From: Corylus avellana | Lineage: Eukaryota; Streptophyta; Magnoliopsida; Fagales; Betulaceae | Direction: 5' to 3' | Length of the DNA stretch: 64,000 bases | NCBI RefSeq assembly: GCF_901000735.1 | Contig: NC_081542.1 | Span: 35,051,859-35,115,858 of the forward strand | Shown here: piece by piece, positions 55,571 through 64,000 of the stretch | How positions within the stretch are numbered: the stretch's first letter is position 1 | How the letters are laid out: every line of letters begins with the position of its first letter | Notes under the pieces: model-generated | Told to the model about the DNA's origin: nothing | The model's input: only the letters and a program-made list of their open reading frames with translations | The model's database searches: none | Position numbers and translations under genes: made by a program

Positions 55571-55757
55571 TTCAAAACGGTGTCGTTTTGAATATTAGTT
55601 AATATTCAGTATATTTCCTTGACAAAAATAGACATAGATGCTTGTCTAGCTCAGTTGGTTGAGCGCAAGGCTCTTTGCCTTGTGGTTGTGGGTTCGAGCC
55701 CCATGCTAGGCGCTTATGTTTATATTTTTATTTATAATCAAAACGACATTGTTTTGA
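55571..55757. repeat. AAAACG palindromes flanking the tRNA-like sequence
   Basis: TTCAAAACGGTGTCGTTTTG (from 55571) and TCAAAACGACATTGTTTTGA (55738-55757) are near-palindromes similar to those in the MULE arms and the Harbinger-type element. Confidence 0.6.
55640..55712 (+). tRNA. tRNA-Lys(CUU)-like sequence, possibly a pseudogene
   Basis: A 73-nt cloverleaf. The D arm is GCTCAGTTGGTTGAGC. The anticodon stem CAAGG/CCTTG holds loop CTCTTTG with anticodon CTT, and the T arm is GTGGGTTCGAGCCCCAT. The A box (TAGCTCAGTTGG) and B box (GGTTCGAGCCC) are good. The acceptor stem GCTTGTC/GCTAGGC has one mismatch and two G-T pairs, and base 37 is not A, so it is less perfect than known plant tRNA-Lys(CUU). 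It sits inside a hAT-type element, so it may be a captured tRNA, a SINE head or a decayed gene. Confidence 0.65.
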
Positions 55758-56350
55758 GCCCTATATATATATATATATATATATATCAAACGAAGCTCTC
55801 TCTCATTTCTCCTAACCCTAGCCAGCTGCCACTCTCATCTTTGCCTCTCTCTCACTCTCAATCTCTCATCACATTTCCGCCTCTTTCTCACTCTCACTCA
55901 TGACTCCACCTCTGTGTTTTTTTTTTATCTGATTTTGATTTTATTTTCTTGCTGTTTTGTTGCCGAGAAAGTGGAGAAAAAGAAGTATTTTTTTGCTAAG
56001 CATGTTTTAGATAGTGATTTGCTTCTAGTGGTGTTTGGTTGTTTGGTTAGATAGGTTTTTTTTTTTTAGATGGGCATTTTCTGATTTTGAATTCTTTTTC
56101 TTCTTGTTTGGTTGCAGAGAAAGTGGAGGAAAAATATTTTTCTTGCTATTTGGTGATTTTCTTATCGAGCCCATCATTGATTGTGGCCCAGCCCAAACCA
56201 ATTTATATCGACCGACACAGTAACTGACTTGGTGTCGGAAATACATGTTTGTTGGTAAAGTTGGTGAATTTACCGACTTTGGTGTGGTTGAGGTTTATAT
56301 TTTATGCCGACCACAGCCAACACCGACCGATGCCCAGCCTTAGTGTATGT

Positions 56351-57426
56351 ATTGTCATGTCATTTAAAATTTGGACAGAAATTGTTTCCAAATTGTGTTA
56401 GATGAATTTTTTCCAACTTGGTCAATAAACTTGGCATGTGTCCATAGTAGAACAATTGGAAAAACGTGTTTTTTTACCTGATTAAGAAACATATGACAAA
56501 TTTATAAACTGATTTTGAAGAATATTTTTCAACCAAATTTAGAATTATTATTATTATTATTTTTTAAAGTTAATTAACTTGATATGTAATTTACAAACTG
56601 ATGTGGGGATAAATAGAAATATGCATCATCACAAGAAAAGAAGATTAGTCCTTACATCCGGCCGTTCATCATGAAGAAGATTAGGTAATCTTTATCAGGA
56701 CAAGACAAGAATTTTTTTTTTTTTTTTTACAAGACAAGATATTAACTATTAAGCACGTGGAATCATGCATAAATCTAAGTAGGCAAGATGGAGACATAAA
56801 ACACCCATCCTTCCCACTTGTCAAGTGTTAAAACTATCTGGCAAGTCAAGTGGAAACAGATGAGAGATCTTTCAGAATCCAAAAAAAAAAAAGTAAAAAA
56901 AAAAAAAGAAAAGGAAATTGGCAAAAAGCGAACCGCAAACACAAAATCACATTCAACCCAACGAATTGGTTTATTTGTTGTGCTTGGTTCGGTGGAAAGT
57001 TTTGGGAGGATTTTCTTGATTGTGGTAGAAAAGTATGAGTTTCAAAACCAAATGCGGAATTGATGTTCTGTGTGCTGAAGGCTTATTTATAGCTTTACTT
57101 GAATTTTCCTTCATTTTCTCGGTTACCGTTTACGGAGAATGGTTATATTGGCTGAGGCTACATTTCCATGAGATTTTCGTGTTGTTGTGATGTGTTATGG
57201 AAGTAATGGCTTGGGATAAGAGTAATGAGGCGCTGATACTGAACTATAACTTCTCAAATAAAAGCAATTTTGTTGACGATGATAGTGTGTTACAAAGAGA
57301 ACTAAGTTTGTGTATTGAAATCAAAATGACCCATAATTTTGTTCTTCGAGCGTGTGTAGGTGTGTGTGGGTTTGTGTATATGTATCGAAGTTATTGATTA
57401 CGAGCTGAAATTTTTTGATATTGCTG
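56351..57426. other. Spacer upstream of the trpB pseudogene, no clear gene
   Basis: AT-rich with A- and T-runs (56712-56730; 56881-56910). TTGGTTCGGTGGAAAG near 56982 recalls the FGGK segment of plant trpB, but the match is too short to call an exon. No transit-peptide exon was recognised. Confidence 0.35.
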
Positions 57427-59729
57427 AAAGAACTGAATGGGATCTTGAAAGACTATGTTGGAAGGGAGAGTCCTCTGTATTTTGCGGAGCGGCTAACTGA
57501 ACATTATAAGTGTCCTAATGGTGAAGAGCCACACATTTGTCTTAAGAGGGAAGATCTGAACCATACCGGGGCTCACAAAATCAATAATGCTGTTGGCCAA
57601 GCTTTGCTCCCCAAGCGGTTGGGGAAAAAACGGATGATTGCTGAAACCGGAGCTGGTCAGCATGGAGTTGCGACAGCCACAGTTTGTGCTCGATCGGTTT
57701 GGTTTGCAGTGTGTCATCTACATCGGTGCACAAGATATGGAGAGGCAATCACTTACTGTATTCAGAATGCGGCTTCTTGGTGCTGAGGTTTGTTTGTCAT
57801 AGTTTTTATCCTTCTGCGTGATGTTGCCTAATTTATGCATAGACCACTCCAATGTGTATTTAAGCTCTTTAGGGAAAACATCATCTGCAAATAACCCTTA
57901 ATTAGTTGTTGACATGACCATTCATCTTAGAATGGTCTCTTATTGGTTTTCTAGGCTTTTGTTGGGTCTCTCTTTGGAATGCTTTTTATCTGGGCAGCCT
58001 TATCCATAGTGGTTTGTTTAATTGGCTCTTGATTTGTGAAGGAATGTTAATCCGTTTCCATCTCTGAATCAAACTTTTTATTATGTACTAAGCAGGGACA
58101 AACATTTAAAATATACTTGTGTCTCTTCTCATAAGCAGACACTGCGAAGTAAGATTGATGCCTAGATTGACAAATTCCTGCTGCATGGAAGTACCAGTCT
58201 ACGCTAGTTTTAGTTTCTTTTTTCCTTTCTTTGGATTTAGGTATTTAAGCTTTTAGTTCACCCCATGTATATTTCACTTAAAAAAACTAAGGCTTGCCAT
58301 ATGCTAACAATTAGCAATCTCTTAATTTTGCATGTACACATCTTTTCGTAGCTTATGTTTCCCAATTGGACGATACAATTTATTATTTGGGACAAAATTA
58401 ATTACCTTGCTTCATTTTAAAATGCCACCATTAAATCATTTTTAGTTTCTTGGGATGGAAAGACTGCCTGATGTATTAGTACTTGTAGTATTTACCATAA
58501 AAAGGATTAAATGGATTTTTGTGGTGCATTTATCCTTCTTTGTTATATACAAAACTGCTCGTACCAATATTTAAATTATGAACCAGGTTAGAGCAGTCCA
58601 TTCTGGAACAGCCACCTTGAAAGATGCTACTTCAGAAGCTATTACAGGGACTGGGCAACTAACGTGGAGGCAACCCACTATACTTTGGGCTCTGTTGCTG
58701 GGCCACACCCGTACCCCACGATGGTTCAAGAGTTCCATGCTGTGATCGGTAAAGAAACCAGAAAACAAGCACTAGAAAAGTGGGGAGGGATGCCAGAGAT
58801 TCTAGTAGTACGCGTTGGTGGAGGTTCGAATGCCATGGGACTCTTCCATGAGTTCGTTGATGACAAGGATAATAGGTTGATTGGTGTGGAAGCTGCAGGG
58901 TTTGGATTGGACAGTGGTAAGCATGCTGCCACTTTGACAAAAGGGGAAGTTGGGGTTTTGCATGGAGCTATGAGCTATTTATTACAGGATGAAGATGGGC
59001 AAATAGTAGAACCTCATTCCAAAAGTGCAGGGTAAGACAATTAATTGATATTTTCAATATAACTTTTGGTGTGGCTTCATATTGTATTCTTTCTAATTCT
59101 ACATCTTTACTTTCTGGCTTAGCTTGGATTATCCTGGGGTTGGACAGGAGCATAGTTATTTGAAAGATACAGGACGTGCTGAATATTACAACGTCACGGA
59201 TGAGGAAGCATTGGAAGGTATGGCATCTTCTTTACACTCTCTGTTATATTCTTTTTTTTTTTTTTTGGAGGGGGGAGTTATGTCATCTTTGCTTATAAAA
59301 AAAAATTCTTGTTTCAATTGTTTACTGAATATGTTTTTATACATGACATTCTCCGTTGATGTGGGAATGCATCATGTCTTTTTTTGCTACTGTTAGCGTT
59401 TGAAGCTTGATATCAATGTAGAATCCACCAATACACCATCACGTATTTCATTCGACCATCAATTTCTTGTGCCCTTCCGTAATTCATTTGCTCTTCAGTC
59501 ATTTCTGTTCTTCTTGCAAAAGAAAGTCCTCTAGCTAGCTCATGATTGATCCTCTTCCATCTAATGTATTTGAAGTTGAGATAAACTTGAAAACCATTAA
59601 AGATATTGCATTTCTGGATGTCTTTTTCCCACCCTATTTTATAACACAGATTATTTGTTGAACGAACATGGTTATGATGGAAACCTTGTCGGCTGTTGAA
59701 AATGTTGATCTTAATTTTGCATTTTTGCC

Positions 59730-59761
<32 letters not shown>

Positions 59762-60311
59762 TTCTGTTCATCTTGTTGAGTTTGCAGCAATCTTGTCATG
59801 TTTGACTTACAATTGATGATCTGACAAATACATCTCGCTAAAAATTTGTTTGCATCTGGCTCCTACATAAATGGGTTATTTTCAGAAGACCTGTTAAAAT
59901 GGTTTAGGTGTTGGATTTGTTAAAGACAGTTTAGACAGTGGATTACATACATTTCCGAAGGCACGGATTGTTATACAAAATTTCTCCCCTGCTGTTGAAA
60001 AATAATCTTAATTGTCTTGTTGGAATTGTATAAACTTGAGGAGGTGTTGGGCCATGCCAGTAGTTTCCCTATTGTCCCATGTTGAAGTTGCTCTTAGGCT
60101 TCATTTTTTTTATTTTTTATTATTATTTTTTTTTTAAATTGATTTATTTTGTATATACAGCGTTTAAGGTTGTGCTCTGGAGACATCCCATGCATTGGCT
60201 TATTTGGAACAGCTGTGCTCTACTCTTCCAAATGGAATTAAGGTTGTGCTTAATTGCAGTGGCAGAGGGGATAAGGACGTCCAAACAGCTATCCAGCATT
60301 TGCAGATTTGA
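57427..60311 (+). pseudogene. Tryptophan synthase beta subunit pseudogene
   Basis: Four exon-like blocks: 57427-57787, 58587-59031, 59123-59217 and 60161-60311. Seen: [21 protein letters not shown], the PLP-lysine motif [27 protein letters not shown], the phosphate-binding [35 protein letters not shown], and a C-terminus ending in NCSGRGDKDVQTAI. Breaks: a 4-bp insertion near 57691 shifts frame after VCAR; a 2-bp insertion near 58645 shifts it again; about a dozen residues are deleted at the start of the last exon (60168). The N-terminal exon with the plastid transit peptide is not found. Functional trpB makes tryptophan from indole and serine in plastids; this copy cannot. Splice borders persist, so it arose by DNA duplication, not retroposition. 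Confidence 0.9.
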
Positions 60312-61310
60312 TGGTGATGTCCACGGTTGCCATTTCGAATAAATTAAGGAACCCCTTCTCTATCTTTTTTTTCTTCCCCTTTCTTTTAGCTGGTTGAGCT
60401 GTTTGAAAAGCTTTGTTTGTCTCGTGTGAGACTGTTACGGTAATAGAGATTAGATTGCAATAGGAGACAAATTTATGAAGGATACCAACTTACTAAAGAG
60501 AACTTGCGAGAATTGCTGCCAACTTAGTCTTCATAGAGATTATATGTTTATCTATTTAGTAGTTTTATACAAATAAAGGTTATCATCAGATACAACTACC
60601 TGTATCGTAGGAGTAGAGTTTGCTTTGAATGTTTTTTTTTTCAACGTGTACTCAATAAATTGAGGGGATTCTAAGAAAAGTTCATCGTGGAGTTTATATT
60701 TGACAACAATGTTGTTAGGAGGTTTAGACAGCTATGTCGTTGCAGATCATTTATCTATGTAGTTTTCACAATAAATGGCTGCGGATTGCTCGAGGATATG
60801 TTTTTGGGTCTCAACAATTACCCAAGTAGAGTCAAAACAACGTTCTAAAAAGCACAGTTGGTGGCCCAAATAACTGGCCTGCCCTAAAGGCTTCTTAGCA
60901 TGCAGCCAAGAAAGGGCAGGCTAAGGATAGGCTGCTCCGAGAAACTTTTCCTGCAAGGGAAAGAATATAGCAGGAAAGATTGCATTGATATTGAGAATGA
61001 CTAAGCCGAAGTGACTGAAGGAGAGCTCCACTTGGATATATTGGGGAAGGGAAAGGACATCAGATATGGATGTGGCAATTTTCATAGTCTAGAACGGGGG
61101 ACACTAGCTATAGCCAATCTCTATTGGGAGGCAAAAATCAAACCACAGTTTTTCTCTAAATTAGAATGGAGGAATTTCTTTTAACTCAGTCTATAAAAAT
61201 AACATGTATTTTTTAAACACATGATATGCACATGTGTCATTTGTCCTTATTCTGTCCAACTCAATTTGAAGAAAAATTTTGTCCAAAACGAAAATAAATT
61301 GCAACCCATT

Positions 61311-61348
<38 letters not shown>

Positions 61349-61882
61349 AACAACTAACAAAGAGTGGTGAGGAGCCCCAACAAAGGGAACATGATCCTTG
61401 AACCGGATAATATTCAGTTAGTTTTAGTGAAGCGGGTATTTTTGTCTTTTCCCAACAAAAGTGATGAGATGTCATGACACATAGGGTAGGGAAAAAGTTA
61501 AAAAGAGGTGGTAACTTCATTTTAAAATTACCGATGCTTGTCGGTAGGAGGCCAACTCGAGAGTATGCCCCACCACAAGGAAAGAAAAAAGGTTGCTACT
61601 TGCGCCGCCGCCGCCACATGACAGGAAGACGCTTTTTTTATATCCGGATCCTCCCAACTACTTTAATTACTCAAAACATCCACCACCAACCCCCTTGTCC
61701 CATTAAACTAATTGTGGCTTTGTAATTTGCTAGCCATTATATCTTGGTGAATAAAGATTTCTAGAGAGATTTTCCTTGTTCTTCCAACTTTTGCTTATTC
61801 TTTTGAATCAACCACTTCTAAAGAAAGGTTTTGCTTTTGATATTAATTCGTGTGTGAATCATTGGTGTCAAAACTATGTTAC
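60312..61882. other. Spacer between host gene remnants
   Basis: No gene recognised. It contains a GA microsatellite (61312-61347) and a GCC triplet run (61600-61615). The first 300 bp may be the old 3' flank of the trpB copy. Confidence 0.4.
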
Positions 61883-61986
61883 CCGAAAGTACAAGGAGAA
61901 TTTTGCATCCAGCATTCTGTCCAAATAAGATATCAGTATCTAATCTATCACCCACCATACACATTTTGGAGCAACTGATTTGAAAT
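61883..61986 (-). pseudogene. Orphan exon of a phosphoglycolate phosphatase-like (HAD) gene
   Basis: The - strand exon is bordered by TTTTTTCTGCAG and by GG|GTAACA. It encodes FQISCSKMCMVGDRLDTDIL followed by FGQNAGCKILLVLSG. GDRLDTDILFGQN is HAD motif IV (Mg-binding) in plant PGLP, which dephosphorylates 2-phosphoglycolate in photorespiration. No neighbouring exon is found on either side, so it is a fragment left by deletion or capture. Confidence 0.7.
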
Positions 61987-62637
61987 CTGCAGATTTTTTT
62001 TTTTTTACAAGTATATAAATTTGAAATTGTTGGGTCATGGATCAACCACACAAAGCTCATCAGGCTATCCTTACCCATCTATTGCACAAGATCCATTTAC
62101 ATAAAGCCCAAATGAGAAACGGCTCAGCTTGATAATCAGGCCAACGAGTATGGAACATTCCTAACTTGTTAAGCAAGCTCGTATGATTTGCCACAACATT
62201 ATCTTCACCGAATAGTATTTGATCACACGATTCGATATTTGAATTCCTTAAGATCACGAAACAACCCATATCTTAAATCAACGTTGAGCAGCGAGCAAAG
62301 ATGCGAGGCTGGAATCCAACGGGTAATAATCATCCCCAAATGCCTATAAAAGGGAAGCTCCAGTTCATTATTAGGTAATGACAAATTCTCTCTTTGAGTT
62401 TTGATTGTGTTTATTTTTCCTCTTTAAACCTTTCACTGACTTAGGCATCGGAGATATCCCCCGTCGGCACAACACTGGCAGCTCTGATCCTCTTGCTCTC
62501 TTTTCTCAGCAGTACACTCGGACACAGTGGTACACTTAGACGCGATATCAAGACTCAGACACAGTGAAGAACCCGATTGGTCCTTGGACAATGTGTGATA
62601 ATGTGCCACGTCATCACTTAGAAAACTATCATCAACA
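61987..62637 (+). repeat. Probable LTR of a right-hand Ty3/gypsy element
   Basis: The right end CATCAACA at 62637 precedes a primer-binding site. TATA box CTATAAAAGG at 62344-62353. The left end is not defined: the PGLP exon lies at 61986 and no TG start with a partner LTR is in the window. The left boundary given is therefore only the limit. Confidence 0.5.
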
Positions 62638-62644
62638 GTTTGTT

Positions 62645-62662
62645 TGGTGCCGTCTGTGGGAT
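62645..62662 (+). promoter_or_regulatory. Primer-binding site of the right-hand gypsy element
   Basis: TGGTGCCGTCTGTGGGAT resembles the TGGCGCCGTCTGTGGGAA site found after LTRs of many plant Ty3/gypsy elements; it differs from the tRNA-Asp site of A and C. Confidence 0.6.
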
Positions 62663-62697
62663 CGATTTTCATCAGATCTTATCATTCAAAATCTGAG

Positions 62698-64000
62698 ATG
62701 GTGCAAACACGTTCACACCCACTCCCTCCTCCAGAATGCCTGGTTGGAACGTCTAACGATCTGAATGCTCAGTTCGAGGAGTTCAAGAAGCGTATGAATG
62801 AATCTGTAGAGGCGTTGAAGAAGCAAAATGAAGATCTCGCTACTTGACTTGTGGTGGCTAAAGCTCGTAATAGCCGGAGGGACCAAGAAAGTGAAGAGAG
62901 GCGTGCAAGAGCTCGTGAGCATGCAGAGAGACGTGAGCAAATCTGTTTAGAGAGACGACCATTGATCCATGAGGACCATGTCAGTTCTATCTATGGCAGC
63001 CATCATACTATTGTGTAGAACTAGGAGGAGAATCATGGTAATCTCATCCCTCCCGTCATGAACATGAGTCCCGCCATTTTCGTCGTGAGCGTGATTCTCT
63101 TCACGAACATAAGTCCCGCCATTCTCGTCGTGAACGTGATTCTCGTTCACGAGAATGACAGGTCGCCTCGCGAAAGTGAGAGATCCCAGCATAGTCCATT
63201 TGTTCATTCTCACCACGAAAGACGACTCAACACAGACATGGAGGACCTCAAGAAGAAGATGGAAAAAATGGCGAAGCAGATTGTGGATGGAGGAGATGGA
63301 GCATCATCTAAAGATCTAGTGCAAAGTACCAACCTGCCATTTACAGATCGTGTAATGAGCTATCCTCTCCCTGACAAATTCAAAGTTCTGCGGATAGACA
63401 AGTATGACGGAAGTGGGTATCCCACCGAACATATGGAGAGTTCCTAGCTCACCTTATTCTTCATGGTACCCTTCATGAGATTGCTTGTCGTGCTTTCCCT
63501 TTAACTTTGAAAGGAGTTGCTAAGGATTGGTTCGGGGAATTGGATCCCAAGTCTGTAGACAATTTCAAGACCCTCGAATGACTATTTCTAGCCCAGTTTT
63601 TGGCAGTTCGAAAACACAAGAGAAATCCTGCATACTTGTTGTCTCTTCAGCAAGGGAAGAATGAGTCGTTAAAAGACTACCTGCTAAGGTTCAATCAGGA
63701 GAAGCTAATAGTAGAAAAAGTTAGTGATGAAACAGTGTTCTCACCATTAATGAATGAGATCAAGGTAGATGGGCCACTAATGGCAGAGCTATCCTGAAAG
63801 AAGAAGTGGGCAACTCTTCAAAAGTTCATGAGCAAAGCTGAGGACTTTATCAATCAAGAGGAAACGGTTGCGGCTTTGTTAAAGTCTAAAAAAATTGAGA
63901 TTGCCTCGGTTAAACCCAGTAGCAGGAAAGCACATGAGAGCTCTGGGAAAAAGAGGAAGGAGGAGAAAGCACCTCCAAAAGGTCTGCAGAGAAAGGTGGA
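62698..64000 (+). pseudogene. Decayed gag of a Ty3/gypsy element, continues past the window
   Basis: Starts MVQTRSHPLPPPECLVG at 62698. A coiled segment (QFEEFKKRMNESVEALKKQ) is followed by a TGA at 62845. An Arg/His-rich region has frameshifts and two further stops near 63018 (62860-63200). The linker includes DMEDLKKKMEKMAKQI. The Gag capsid-like domain is spread over frames (IDKYDGSGYPTEHM, LTLKGVAKDWFGELDP, FLAVRKHKRNPAYLLSLQQG). Stops at 63580 and 63795 also occur. Pol would lie beyond 64000. Confidence 0.8.

Larger units (their letters stand above)
55386..56342. mobile_element. hAT-type non-autonomous element with a tRNA-like insert
   Basis: Ends TAGGGTTGGCCAAC and (reverse complement) TAAGGCTGGGCATC, flanked by perfect 8-bp copies GTGTATGT (55378-55385; 56343-56350). 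Subterminal CCGAC/GTCGG repeats are inverted between halves (55420-55560; 56205-56330). It contains a tRNA-Lys-like sequence, AAAACG palindromes and a CT-rich leader-like tract, but no transposase. Confidence 0.85.

Noticed and set aside
57493..57717. Reverse-strand ORFs across the trpB pseudogene and other exons
   Set aside because: Antisense shadows of the recognised exons without independent features.

Overview
This is nuclear DNA from a eudicot plant. The evidence is plant-type intron-containing genes, plant-only transposon families, AT-rich spacers and tRNA-primed Ty3/gypsy elements; the species cannot be fixed from the sequence. Most of the window is nested transposable elements. Only one host gene is clearly intact: a DAWDLE (DDL)-type FHA-domain gene at 47095-55060 on the + strand. 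Two decayed host-gene remnants follow it: a tryptophan synthase beta pseudogene (57427-60311) and an orphan phosphoglycolate-phosphatase exon (61883-61986).

Region 1, 1-19720. A dispersed LTR-like repeat (547-1575, then 2019-2479 continuing at 18697-19576) is split by a 16.2 kb hAT element (2480-18696) with matching terminal inverted repeats and an 8-bp target duplication (7/8 identical). Inside the hAT lies an 11.2 kb Mutator-like element (MULE, 3189-14434) with inverted arms of about 1.0-1.2 kb. The MULE carries a six-exon transposase gene broken by one stop codon, and a second, intact two-exon gene for a small GRF-zinc-finger, coiled-coil, membrane-anchored protein. The hAT's own BED/dimerisation transposase (15864-18079) has many stops and frameshifts.

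Region 2, 19721-39885. Three Ty3/gypsy (Athila-like) elements are nested. Element C (- strand) has its gag split by element B (+ strand, 22399-37039), which is itself interrupted by element A (- strand, 27330-35412, complete, 5-bp target duplication). A has gag and a second ORF but no pol. Clusters of a short palindromic GCGCTCGATCGC-type motif recur in the LTRs and at every ORF boundary of A, and also in C.

Region 3, 39886-47094. A third copy of the dispersed repeat contains a Harbinger-type element (40176-41199) and a LINE-derived insertion (41911-42808), and runs into the leader of the DDL gene. A LINE fragment, itself carrying a hAT-type MITE, sits just upstream of the DDL start. The same DDL leader segment is duplicated at 1576-2018.

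Region 4, 47095-64000. The DDL gene has ten coding exons that splice in frame to about 502 codons, with one GC-AG intron and a LINE remnant in its last intron. A hAT-type MITE carrying a tRNA-Lys(CUU)-like sequence follows, then the trpB pseudogene, the phosphatase exon, and the 5' end (LTR, primer-binding site, decayed gag) of another Ty3/gypsy element that runs off the window.
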